NCBI GenBank assembly: GCA_033239005.1
Contig: BSQZ01000005.1
Span: 7,095,001-7,159,000 of the forward strand
Reading direction: 5' to 3'
DNA length: 64,000 nt
DNA from: Lamellibrachia satsuma
Taxonomy: Eukaryota; Annelida; Polychaeta; Sabellida; Siboglinidae
The position numbers and the translations under genes were made by a program. The notes below the pieces were generated by a model that saw nothing but the letters and a program-made list of their open reading frames with translations, was not told where the DNA came from and made no database searches. Within the stretch, counting starts at the first letter, position 1, and the number at the start of each line of letters is the position of its first letter. Below are positions 1-11,667 of this stretch, in pieces.

Positions 1-1110
1 TGGGTGGACTTCATCAAGTCTGGGTGTGAGAAGTCCTGGGCTGAGGTTCAGGCGGATAGTTTTAGTTTTGAGTGTAGGGGATGTACAAAGATGAAGGAAC
101 TTGAAGTGGAGTTGGAATAGCTGAGGCTGCTCATTGTGTGAATGGTGGTAAGGGAGCAGGTGGGTTGTGCCAGTGATTCCGGTGGGGGGACGGTAGATGA
201 TGAAGTGGGGGAAGACGACGAGAGAGATGCTAGGGAGAGCTCACCTCAGCCTGGGAGGAGGTTGAGAAAGGTAAGGTGACAGATCATAGGGAGACAGGAC
301 TTAAGGAGACGGGAAGGAAAGAAATGGGAGGGAAGACAAATGGATCGAAGGAGAGGGGATTGGGGGAGACAGTAGCGAACGAGATGGGGGGAAGGAGACG
401 ATAGTTAAGGCGATGGGAGTGAGGGAGACGGGAGGGAAGGTGTCAGGAGGGAAGGCGATGGGAGCGCAAGTTAGCCAGGAGACGGGAGGGAAAGGTGACA
501 GGTTGACTGGTGAGAGAGAGACTGATAACAGGCTGCCAAGTGAGAAGGCTGCAGGACAGAATGTGATGGAAGGGATCCATCGGAAGAGCTATTCTGACGC
601 AGTGATAGAGGGGGTGAGAAAGAGAACGAGGGTGTTTGTGGGGGACTCAATAGTCAGGAAGACCGACTAGGGAGATGACATGGTGGTTTGCTTGCCTGGG
701 GTCAAAATAGAGGCGATAACTAAGAGGGTAGAAAACATTGTGGGTTCGGGCAAGGGTGGATCTGTTTTAGTACACGTAGGGACAAATAACGTAGAGAGGG
801 AGGGTACAACTGCCATAGTTAGTAAATACAGGAAGTTGGTCAGAACACTAAAGCAGACGTGGGTTGAGCAGGTAATACTGTCAGGGATTTTACCAGTAAT
901 AGGAAGAAGGGGTCACAGATATCGAAATTGCCCAGGGATGCCAATTAACATGCTAGTCCAGAAGCTATGTAGGGAAGAGGAAGTTGTATTTGTTGGGAAG
1001 TTTTGTTGGAAGGGCTGATATGTACATAAAGGATGGGCTTCATCTAAGTGGAAAGGGGGCAGCAGTATTTGCAGATGGACTCGCAGCAGCAGTAGACAGT
1101 GGGATGGGTA
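1..1110 (+). pseudogene. LINE copy A ORF1 remnant (zinc-finger and esterase)
   Basis: The reading starts inside ORF1 with WVDFIKSGC and CRGC, matching the N-terminal cysteine region of intact ORF1 in copy B. A degenerate Gly/Glu-rich spacer follows. The esterase part shows VFVGDSIVRKTD near 630-668, then a stop, then LVHVGTNN (about 768-791), and in a third frame DGLHLSGKGA near 1033. These are the Ser, Gly-Thr-Asn-Asn and Asp-x-x-His blocks of SGNH hydrolases. At least two frame changes and internal stops make it a pseudogene. Confidence 0.85.
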
Positions 1111-1269
1111 ACATAACAAATATTTTTGGTAGTAAACATTGTTTTTTTCGGAAAATAGCTATAGTTTCATATGTTTTCAAAGTGATGGGGAGTTCATTCC
1201 AGACCCTAGGCGCAGCGACAGAGAAAGCACGTTTACCAGACTAGAAGCGCAGTGGGGTTACTTAGAGAT

Positions 1270-2910
1270 GCCTCAAGCAGGACAAGAGGCCACTAGTACA
1301 GACAAACCAATAACAAAATGTCCTAAAAATAGGTCTGAAGCAGGTTATAAATGTGTGTGTTTAAATGTTAGTAGTATAGTATATGAGAAAAACTAATTAA
1401 ATATTATGGTAGAAGATACTGACCCTCACATAATTGGTATTACCGAATCATGGGCCAACACAGACATAACAGATGCTGAATTAGGATACGTAATGTTTAG
1501 GAGAGATCGAATAGGAAGAAGGGGAGGGGGAGTTATTTTATATGTTAAAGAATCTATTCAGGCTTCAGAATGGAAAGAAGCAAACATTACACCGCTATTT
1601 AAGAAGGGATCGAGGAAAAAGCCAAAAAATTAGACCAGTGAGTTTAACATCAGTTGTATGTAAATTACTCGAAACATTAATTAATTAGAGACCACATGGT
1701 GAAATTCCTTGTAAAACATAAATTAATAAATACATCTCAACATGGGTTCCTAAAAGCAAGGTCTCGTCTAACCAATCTCTTATGTTTTTTGAAGAATTAC
1801 AAAGTGGGTAGATGACGGGTCACCAGTGGATGTTGTCTTTTAGATTTTCAGAAAGCTTTCGATAAAGTGCCACATCAAAGATTGTTACCTAAACTAAAAG
1901 CCCATGGTATAGGTAATGACGTAATCAACTGGATAGAAAAGTGGGGTACACACAGAAGACAGAGAGTAATAGTAGATGGTGAGATTTCAAACTGGAAATT
2001 TGTTCTGAGTGGGGTACCACAGGGATCAGCATTAGGCCCTATACTGTTTTTAATATATATAAATGATTTGGAAGATGACATGTCTAGTAAAGTACTGAAA
2101 TTTGCAGATGACACAAAAGTATTCAGAAAGATTACTAATGATAAAGATAAACAAAGTTTACAGGATGATCTAGATAAATTAGTTAAATGATCAGAAAAAT
2201 GGCAAATGTTATTAAATTTTGGGAAGTGTAAATGCATACACATAGGACATGGAAACATGGATGAAGAATATAAAATGGGGAATTCTGTACTAGGTAGAAC
2301 CACACAAGAAAAGGACTTTGGAGTTACATTTAGTGCTGACATGAAAGTTTCAGAGCAATGTCGGATTGCTGCTTCAAAAGGAAATTAAATTCTACGGCTA
2401 ATTAGGAGAACTATCACGTATAAGGAGAAACAGCTAATTGTACCCCTGTACAAAGCAACAGTTAGACCACATTTGGAATATTGTATACAAGCATGGAGGC
2501 CGTATCGTAAAAAGGACATAGACAAGCTAGAAAGAATATAACGAAGAGCAACTAAAATTATTCCAGAATTCAGAGACCTTAGTTACAAAAGCCGCTTATT
2601 ACAATGAGGTTTGACAACACTAGAGACCAGGCAACTAAGCGTAGACCATATAGAAGTATTTAAACTAGTGAACGGTTATGAGGATGTTGATAGGCATATG
2701 TTCTTCAAACTTAAAGAAGGCAGTAGTACCAGAGGACGCAAAGCAACATTAGTTAAGGAGCAGGGTAGGTTGGACATGAGAAAGTACTCTTTCTCACAGA
2801 GGGTGATAAATGAACGTAACAAACTGCGAAATGGTTGTGTTAATGCTAGTTGTGTGAATATGTTTAAAAATAGAATTGACAGATATCTGATAAGGGTGGG
2901 CTACACATAG
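1270..2910 (+). pseudogene. LINE copy A ORF2 remnant (endonuclease + RT)
   Basis: The endonuclease segment reads DPHIIGITESWAN at about 1421 and RRGGGVILYVKESIQA to 1563. It then joins directly to EWKEANITPLFKKGSRKK, which in copy B belongs far downstream in the reverse transcriptase, so the rest of the endonuclease and the linker are deleted. The reverse transcriptase continues with FQKAFDKVPHQRLL (1849 onward), SGVPQGSALGPILFLIYIND (2008-2067) and FADDTKVF (2101-2124). Stops at 2188 and 2386 and later frame changes break it. The C-terminal SQRVINERNK segment is preserved. Confidence 0.88.
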
Positions 2911-3015
2911 ATGAGAAAATTGTTGGACTCTCAATAAGCCAATGGTTTCCTTGTCCACTTGCCATCTGGAGCTTGTTGTTTGATATGGCAATCTTGTTAA
3001 ATCTTGTTAAATCAT

Positions 3016-6000
3016 GTTTGAAGGACATCCATGAATGATCTAGTATTTAGATTTGGTAAATCAAGGTGGATATTGAAATTTCCAAATATGTAAAGGTTTT
3101 CTTGAAATTGTAAGGTGGTTTATATAAAATTAGCAGATATGGATGAATGTTTTATAACAATACACATTACCTCAAAGCTTTGGTGTTAAGGTGTAAGAAT
3201 AATGTCTACTTTATATATTTCAGGTACAAGAAATGCAACTCCACCACCCCTACTTGAATGGTGGGGGGATGGGTGATGATATAGACAAAAACCATATGGA
3301 CAAATGTCAGCAAAACAAGCTGATGTATCAGATGCTGATAGCCATGTTTCTGTCAAAGCTAAAATGTCTATGTGTTTAGATTACATCAGATCAGAAAGGG
3401 CCGCAGATTTCTGATGGACAGATCAAAGATTTGTAGTAGCAAAGCGCATGATGGATGATAGACAGTCTAAATGATGGGTTACAACCAGATTTTGTATACA
3501 ATTTTCTGTGTGTACATAGACCAAGACAAGAAAGATGTAAAGGTGGCGTTTTTTAAAAGCTAATTCGTATACTATTGGTGATGAATATTCCTATATGTAT
3601 TATAGATATCTTCCTCAAGAGAATATAATTTTTCCTTAAACAAAGTAGACAAAGATAATAAACAAATGATCAGCACGAAGAGAAAATAGATATTATATGC
3701 TCAGTAATAATAAAGAAAACAATAAAATAAATAAAAATAAATTCGAAAGGTATAATATGATGTTGTTAAGGCTAAATGCAGCTGCTGGGAAAGAAGTCAC
3801 AATTCTGGGATCAAGACTAATTTATTTAATTAGAAATGTTGACCAGGGCTGACTCTGATCGCTAAATTGTCACTCCTAGGCCTGTTAGATGAAGCAACTA
3901 TCACTAGTATTAACATAGCCTAGCCCTAGAATATAAATGCAGCTGACAGCTTAGCCTTAGACAGAAACAACAACACACTTTTTAATATACAGTCACTAAG
4001 AGAGACAGAAAAGAGTTATAAGTTCATAATCACTTGCTGAATAATTAAAATATTAACACAGAAGAAGCAAATATATAAAGAGCATACAATTATAACATGT
4101 TTAATTTAAAAAATACCAAAACAAACTAACAATATTTTTCGTGCCGGCGACAAGAATGGACAATAATAGAAGTAAACATTTAATGCATAACTGTCAAAGT
4201 ATAAAACTTTATGTAAAAATACTTATCTTAACGCTGACGTTGTGTTCAACATAAAACAGCCCATTAAATATTATATTACATAACACTGATTTAAAACTAA
4301 AACACTGTAAAGCTTAAAAATGTATAAAATAGAGGAGAACCAAATATTTTAAGTACGCTAACTCAGCAGCCTCGTTCTATATATATATATATACATATAT
4401 ACTTCACTTACGTGGTGAATACGTTTTAATCACTGTATTAAATTTATTCAGTTTTCCTATGTCAAAACATGCAATTTTTTTAACAAGTTGTCATAAACGA
4501 TGGATTATAATGAAGGTACACAATTTGTACACAATTTGTCTCTCTAAATGTGTACACTTATATAATTATATAATCAACTTTGACTACATTATACCCCAAA
4601 TATTGAATAAAAAAATTCATATTAAATTTTTCTCCATAAGCACATGCAACTGTGATCCTTTCATATTACAGCATGATGGATTATGAATGCACTCCGGTGG
4701 CAAATAAAACTAAGTCACCATATTCAATTTTTTCAATGCTTTTCCAGCAACATGTACAATTATAATCAGTTCCTATTATTGCATAATGGCAATGTGACAT
4801 TTGCTGAGAGATTGAAGCATTCCCATGGGCCCACACTACAGATCAGCCAAACAGCCCAACTGCTCATAATATTAATAACCTAGCCAGTAAGTAGAGGGCC
4901 TGCCAGTTAGCTAGGACACATGCCAGTCAGCAAAGCACTTTACTAGCTGCTATCCCATCAGTCTAATGTGCCCTGTAAACATTACCAGGCTTTTAAGTCA
5001 TTAAACCCACCTTGTAGCTTTAATGGCAGGCTGGGCAAATGCATCTCCATTAGCACTGACAAGAGACAAGTGTTTGTAAACTAGTGATATCTTTGATGGT
5101 TGACACCAATGCTTTCTGTCCCACTCAATCCAAATATCTCTGGTTCCCTTTACTGTGGCATCAATCCGCCTACTGCCACTCTCTGGGCATTCGCGCCTGT
5201 TTGACAGACGACATCCGAATACCAGACCAATGTCTGAAATTACCAAAAAAATTAACTGGCCCAGATTTTTTTTAACTGGCACAGTTCTATTTCGAAACGG
5301 CCCAGCCGAGTTTGAACTTGTCCCACCAAAATGTATACGTAATAAAGCAGTTTTTGTACGAAAAATTAAAACAGACTCTTTAAATTAAAATAAATAATCA
5401 TTTTATAGCTATGAACCTTAGCAAATATTGTCATTCATTTCTTATAAAGTAATGAATTAAATAAACATTTTAATGTGAATTTTATTTGCAGTTACAATTG
5501 TTGAAAATAACATTATGTTTCATGCATACTGCCACTGCCTTGTGCCTGGTATGAAAAAAAATCTATCCCGTTCTCAATTCACTCCAAATCGAAGCCTCCA
5601 AAGTTCATTTTCACAGCCAAATATCACAATAATCAGAATGTCTTGGCACATCATATTTATTGTCAATCGGGTTGTCTGCCTCCTTAGTATCACCAGTATG
5701 AAGTAAATTGGCGTAATACCCTTAAAAAATTTTCGAGCTGTACAATTCTCACAACTTTGTCTGCCATATTTGTTATGGCGTTTCCCTGGTATTCCCCAAG
5801 ATACTGACGTCATTAAATGTGAATTATCCAATAGGTATCCATGTTACAAATGCCACAGGTTTCCATTGGATGTTTGGACGTCGACTTTGCCTTGGCAGCA
5901 ATTTGTCGCTGGCAAGGAAGAAGTAGTTTGTCACAATTGTATTTTATATCAAATTAGCATAGATTAGTAAGTACTGTAATGTGCATCACTAATACAGTTC

Positions 6001-6480
6001 GACCCAGTCATGGCCGCCGAGATGAAACGGTGGGGTGGGGCTGATAAGTTTTTTGGCTAACTGAATCGGTGCAAAGCATTTTGAATTGGTGGCCGCCGAT
6101 AAAAAGGCCTTAATTTCGAACACTGCAGACAGACAGACAAACAGACAACCAGTGAGAAAACATTTATCAAGAGTGCACATTTATATACTACTATTGTACT
6201 AATAACCAACAAATAAAACAAATACTTTGTGTGTGTGAGTGTTGTGTGTTGCATGCATGCGTGCGTGTGTGCATGCGTGCTAGCGTGCGTGCGTGCTACT
6301 TATTTATTTCTAGTTACTATGTATCTCTGGTTAATGGTGCTTCGAGGTTTTCTCCCTGTGTGCTGATCAAGCAGAAGAACACTAACATGTTTTTCGAGCC
6401 CGTTAAACATCACAAACATAGATCTTTGTCGCAACTACGTTTTATTCAATGTGACATTTACTTTTATCATCACAAAATAA
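3016..6480. other. Intergenic, no gene seen
   Basis: AT-rich DNA without a convincing coding region. It has a short AT dinucleotide run near 4378-4400 and a purine/pyrimidine TGTG/TGCG run at 6228-6298. All open stretches are below 110 codons and show no protein character that I recognise. Confidence 0.6.
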
Positions 6481-6484
6481 ATTT

Positions 6485-6830
6485 GTAAAGTACAGGTACA
6501 CTCATATCTAGCGTGCTACCTAACTGCTAGTACACCCCAAACAGTTTTACACATCCCCCTGGCAGACCTGTTCCTTCCATCACCAAGCCAACTTATCTGG
6601 GAAGCATTCAGCCACACTGCAATAACAACGCAAATACTTTGTTCACATTTATCCATCACCATCACCATTAGCCAGATAAACAGTTCAGTGAACTGAGGCA
6701 ATGTGGAACAAACAAAACTGCCCAAGCTTTGAAACAACAGCAAGAGGATTCGAACCGAATCTCTCGGTTGAGAGTCCGACACAACTTCCTAGCTGGAAGC
6801 CTTGTTCTTGAGAGTATTCACCAGTCACAA
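6485..6830 (-). mobile_element. tRNA-derived SINE
   Basis: Read on the minus strand, the head shows a tRNA-like anticodon arm (ACTCTCAACCGAGAG) followed by a perfect pol III B box, GGTTCGAATCC (plus-strand 6746-6756). The body ends towards 6485. A related body lies at about 16770-16935, sharing CCTGGCAGACCTGT and ATTCAGCCACAC. A tRNA-like head with a dispersed body is the definition of a tRNA-derived SINE. The A box is degenerate and the exact ends are uncertain. Confidence 0.65.
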
Positions 6831-8510
6831 CACAGAAAGTACCTTGCCTTACTGTTGATATATACAGCCTTGTTTTAATCACAAAAAGAAATTTTAACAG
6901 TCCCCTCAACATTGATGTCTCAAAGCTATTCTTTCAACAACCACATAGTTTGCAAGTAAACTGCCTTCAACACTTGAATGAAAACCCCTGTAAATTCCAC
7001 AAGTAGAATGCTAGGATTGATTTACCAAGCACAACACGGGGAATGCGAAACACCTTTAAATCAACTTCTGAATAGTCTGTTTAACAACTCCAAAAACAGG
7101 TATTTACGGTGACCATGAAATATGTGTGAAGAACCACAGAAAATAGCCACAAAAAGAAACCATTACCATCATGACTATCCTAAGTGTTCCTTGATTACTT
7201 TCACAACTCTAGAAACCAAACCTAAAAGCCCACAAACGTAGCCCAAATCACACATCATCACCAGACCTAGTGTGGGGGTCACCCAGTCAAATCACTGCCC
7301 CATACATTATTCAGGTGGGTGACATTTGCCAGGAGAGTGCTCAGATCAAAACCTAGCCAATAGACTATTCAGAGATGGTGGCAGAGTCCGTAGCGATAAT
7401 GGCTATATTAGTTAAATGGCAAATACAAATAATCTAATGTACTCTAGCTGAGGCTAATAAAGAGCACATACAAGCACTTTCACTCAGCCTAATGCTATAT
7501 ACCAGCTCCATACTCGTCTGATTGGCTTCCCAGCTTCGTCTGCAGCTCGGCTTTTGTCTAAATGGCATATGACAAATAGAAATGTTCTGTTGGTTGCCCT
7601 GCGATTTGCTGGGTTCAGACTCTTATTTATCTTAGCACCCTGTGGCAATGCTAATTACAACAAACACTGGAACTAAAATTCTACACTGTATTTTCTTAAG
7701 ATAATGTATTTTAACATTTATCTTGCCACTGATTCCCATGAACCCTTACATTTCATTTTCTAGAAAGTCATGTTAGATCCTCAAAGTTTTACTCAAATCA
7801 CAAATCAGTCAGAATTGTATGCATATCTTAAGGAATCTCCTGTGTAACTTACCTCTAATAACTCTGAAACAACTTCTACATTTTGTTTTGTACTTTAGAT
7901 GTTTAACTCAATAAATAAATATATAAATTTCAATATTTATTTAATCATGACAAAACAAAATTCTTGAAATGCAGTGCAAAGTAGTCATTTTGCCTTGACA
8001 CAACAGCCGATGCAATCCTGCACCCACAAACCCCCCTCCGACCCCCCCACCCTTGGCTGATCAACATGAGTACATGTCAGGATAACTCATGTCAAACAAC
8101 TGGCACAAAAAAACAGAAACGGCTGCTTCCAAGAACCTATTTGTGGAGAAATGCTTTCACTGTCGTTGCTAGCACAGAGCTGTTTACTTACAAATATAAC
8201 ACAGGAGAGTTGTGTTCTAAACAAGAAAACATGTCACATGTTCCACAACATGACAACTGTGACCTATCGAAAAGAGCACACCCTAACAGAAGTAAATTTT
8301 TTATGAAAGAATTACATATGCACCTGTATTGTGTTTCCATATGTATATGTGACTGTGTGTGCACAATATGTTCTAATTTTTGTGAGTAAAACCACTTCAA
8401 TGCCACAAACTAACGGAAATATTATTATGACTACTTTTGATACCATTCCGTAGGTAACCGGACATAATCTGCTCTGGACAAAATCCCTTCTGACAAAACC
8501 TACTGGAAAA
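6831..8510. other. Intergenic, no gene seen
   Basis: AT-rich sequence with no recognisable exon, RNA gene or mobile-element protein. The open stretch at 8066-8389 has no protein-like features. Confidence 0.55.
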
Positions 8511-8514
8511 AACA

Positions 8515-8736
8515 CCAGGGGTTTATGTCCTGGATGCCTTCCATATATGGTTGTTGGCTGTGATTTCATATAACATTTTCAAGACTAGTTTCCCATTGTA
8601 GAATCCCTAAATCGAATGATTACAAAACCCCAGGGGTTTATGTCCTGGATGCCTTCCATATACGGTTGTGGGCTGTGATTTCATATAACATTTTCAAGAC
8701 TACTTTCCCATTGTAGAATCCCTAAATCGAATGATT
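8515..8736. repeat. 115-bp tandem duplication
   Basis: Two copies, 8515-8621 and 8630-8736, start with CCAGGGGTTTATGTCCTGG and end with AATCGAATGATT. They differ at only a few positions (for example TATATGG/TATACGG and ACTAGTT/ACTACTT), so the duplication is fairly recent. Confidence 0.9.
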
Positions 8737-9093
8737 TTTATTTATTAAAATATCACATTACCCTCAAATGCTCTTTTGAGAAATGGACGTTCCATACAAT
8801 AACCTTTTCATGTTTTCTGAGAAAAATTAAATTAAAATGTCAGCGACTCCACCAACTGAATACAGTTCTACAACCTTTAGTTTTTCACTACAATAAATGC
8901 ATGCCATCGATCATGTCTGCTCATACTGCATGCTTATTACGTTTCATACAGTATCATAAATGACTTTGCCACAATTCCAGCATTATCGTATAATGCTGAC
9001 AAATACATCATTGACTTTTTTGCACAATAAATTTTTTCTCCAAAATATTTCATGATATTAAGAGGAAGAGGGAGAGGCACGGCAGATGGGATG

Positions 9094-9950
9094 TTCACTC
9101 TGAGATAACTGGTGGAAAAGAGACTGGAGGGACAAGAGAATATGACTCTGACCCCTGAAAAGGCATACGACACAGTTCCGAGAGAGATGGCCATGGCCAC
9201 ATTGAGGTGGATGGGTGTCCCAGAGGCGGAGGTGAGGATGGCTGAAGGCACATATGAAGAGACAAAAGGTAGAGTAGTGTGCGGACCGGGAATATCGGAG
9301 GAACTCAGGGTGGACGTCAGCCTAAGACAGGAAAGAGCCCTAAGCCCACTGTTGTTCATCGCAGTAGTGGAGGTGATCAGCAGGAAAGCAAGTACGAGGG
9401 ACATTCTCTGCAAGTTGACATAAGACTGGATGGAAAAAAACTGAACCAACGAGACAGCTTTGTATATATGGGTGGAGCGGTTTGCGGGGACGGCAGCACG
9501 GAGACGGAAATTCGAAGGAAAATACAAGCTGGGGCGAGTGCACTGAGGAAAGTGGAAGGAGATGGGAGATAAACATATACCTCAGAAGTCAAAAGGGAAG
9601 GTGCTTAGCTCATGCATAAAACCAGCCTAACTATACAGCCTAGAGACCATGGGAGATGACAGAAAAACAACAAGAGAAACTGCAAGTTTGTGAGAATAAC
9701 TGAGTGAGGAGAATTGCGAGTGAAAGTGAAAAGAATAGACAGGTGAAGAATGGAGAAACTGAGGGAGGAAGTTGGTATGAGAGTCTCACAAGGAAGCTGG
9801 TAAGGAGCCAGCTAAAGAGGGCTGGACATGTGGAAAGAATGAAAGGGGAACTGTTGACGAAGAGAGCGGATGTGCTTAGAGTGGAAGGTAGAAGGAGAAG
9901 AGGAAGACAGATACTGAGATTTGGCGGGAGTGGGAAGGGAGGGGAGAATG
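9094..9950 (+). pseudogene. LINE reverse-transcriptase fragment, second clade
   Basis: The plus strand encodes reverse transcriptase pieces unlike the CR1-like copies. EKAYDTVPREM at about 9157 is the FDK/YD block A region. SLRQERALSPLLFIAVVEV at about 9319 corresponds to the RQGxxLSPxLF block. A frame change follows, then DSFVYMGGAV (near 9452) and EIRRKIQAGASALRK, and then a C-terminal piece, LVRSQLKRAGHVERM (about 9798) with GRRRRGRQ. The FADD block is missing, apparently deleted near 9420. It is a dead 3' fragment. The clade (RTE-like or related) cannot be settled by eye. Confidence 0.8.
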
Positions 9951-10441
9951 AGGGTTAGGGATGGGGGGGTAGAGATGGATGGTGAAGACGGCAGTGAAAC
10001 AGGACTAGTAATGAAGGGGGAAAAAAATTTATGACAGGTATCGGTGCCAGCCTCACCCTGGACAACAGGGATAAAGAGGAGAGCAACATTAACAAATGTA
10101 CCATAGACATTTTCCACCATAGATTTTCCTCCCATATATCTAAAATACAATAAAGTATTGGGAAATACGAATCATAAAATGGTTTTAACTTGATGAGAAT
10201 TGCTCTAAGAACGACAGTTAAAGGATTGCACTGGGCATGTACAGTGTCTATGCACAATCTTCCATTTTTTGTAAATTCACGGCACGGTTCAAATTTAGCA
10301 GGGGTCCGTGAGTCTGCAGGCCCCTAGAATCACTGCCAGACCCCAATAGTTCTGAACCTCGGGGTCCAGCTGGCCCCTAAAATTTTACAAAAACTACGAT
10401 ATCAGTGCATCTAGAAGGCACAGTACATGACTTTACGAATC

Positions 10442-10504
10442 CAACTAAGAGGCCTCTTAGTTGAAGACCTCACTGGTAATGCCTACATTACCAGTTAGGT
10501 CTTC
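10442..10504. repeat. Twin hairpins
   Basis: A perfect 22-bp palindrome, CAACTAAGAGGCCTCTTAGTTG in two halves of 11, spans 10442-10463. It abuts a hairpin at 10463-10504 with 19-bp arms, one mismatch and a 4-base loop (CCTA); the left arm starts GAAGACCTCACTGG. Both are seen directly. They could be ends of a small inverted-repeat element or a cruciform-forming site. Confidence 0.85.
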
Positions 10505-11643
10505 ATTTTTCATGTGAGACAAAAGTTTGCCATACTTCGTAAGGTAAACAATCCCATTTGTGACCCACCACTGAAACTTACATGAGAGTTAAGAAAACTG
10601 AAATTTGTTTGGTCAATAGCTAATTCAGTAGTTCAGTGCCGCTTGACAATAGGAAAGAATCATGTTTTCGATGTAAAATGCATTTTGATTAGCTGACTGA
10701 CAACCGAACAACCAATCAGTGGCCACGATATATTTATAGCGGCTAGCCAAGCATGTGGCAATTTTCTGAATGCGCTGTTGATTGCATTGTTTTATCTGGG
10801 AAAAACAGAATAAGTGGTTGAAAAGTTGTCTGATTATATCGTGAAACGTGACGTTCCATGCAGCCTGGGAAACCACTGCTGAGGTAGTAATAACTATACA
10901 GAAGGTTGTGTAGCATTGGTTGAGCACGCCACGAATGGAATGAGCGGATACCGCAAGAAGGTTGCATTACAACTTACAATGATCAAATTATACTGATTGG
11001 AGTCAGCAATTATACTGATTGGGATCGACATTCAGAATTAATTGTTTCAAACAGCTACTCAATCCTCTGTCATAGTCAAACAATGTTTGTGGACTACAAC
11101 ATTCTTCCTACACCTTCATTCTTTAATGTTTGTAACTTATGATAATGTGACTGATTGATGAACAAAATATATAACTGCTTCTGTGAAGTCCTGCCAATTA
11201 CTTATTTTCACTCAAAGCCACAAAGCTATGGTTTTCCCAGTTGTATTCTTAGATATTTTGTGGTTGATAATTATTCTAGGCTTTTGTAATTATTAGTTAC
11301 GGATTTCACTTGTAATACTGTCATCAGCATAAAGTTGATGATAAAAACATTTTAAGACCTTCGCAAAACGCAAGGATTTCAGAACTTCACAGCCAATTTT
11401 TAGTTTGAAATTTAAAACGAAAATTCCATTCTCATCCCTGGTTGTTCATATCCACGAAATTGGCCAAAATAGCTTTTAATTTTATTAGTTATTCGATCAA
11501 TAATATAATTTTAAATGGATAATATTCTAGAGCACACATATGCCAGGTGAGGACACATTTTTAAACGGGGGCGACAAAACAGAAATGTACTATGCATTAC
11601 AGATATTTTCATGCAAACAGTTTTGGGCCCCCAGATACTGATA

Positions 11644-11667
11644 AGTGGGGTCCAGCTGGACCCCACT
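11644..11667. repeat. 24-bp perfect palindrome
   Basis: The half-site AGTGGGGTCCAG is followed at once by its exact reverse complement. A related GGGGTCCAGCTGG stretch occurs at about 10361-10373. The function is unknown. Confidence 0.85.

Larger units (their letters stand above)
1..3015 (+). mobile_element. CR1-like LINE, copy A (broken)
   Basis: This is a non-LTR retrotransposon copy whose 5' end lies outside the window. In order it shows ORF1 remnants with an SGNH-esterase-like domain (to about 1100), an endonuclease remnant (about 1400-1565), a reverse transcriptase with the VPQGSALGP and FADD motifs (about 1565-2400), and a C-terminal segment ending RYLIRVGYT at 2910. The 3' UTR carries TTGGACTCTC and ends in copies of TTGTTAAATC at 2990-3014. 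Many stops and frameshifts break it. Compared with copy B at 31.9-36 kb, about 1.2 kb between the endonuclease and the reverse transcriptase is missing, with the junction near 1565. ORF1 esterase domains are known from CR1 elements; the exact clade is inference. Confidence 0.92.

Noticed and set aside
6740..6790. A possible tRNA gene with a perfect B box
   Set aside because: The acceptor stem cannot be closed and the A box is degenerate. The downstream body recurs at 16.8 kb, so it is a SINE head.
8312..8569. 85-codon minus-strand frame crossing the duplicated segment
   Set aside because: It overlaps the 115-bp tandem duplication only by chance and has no protein character.
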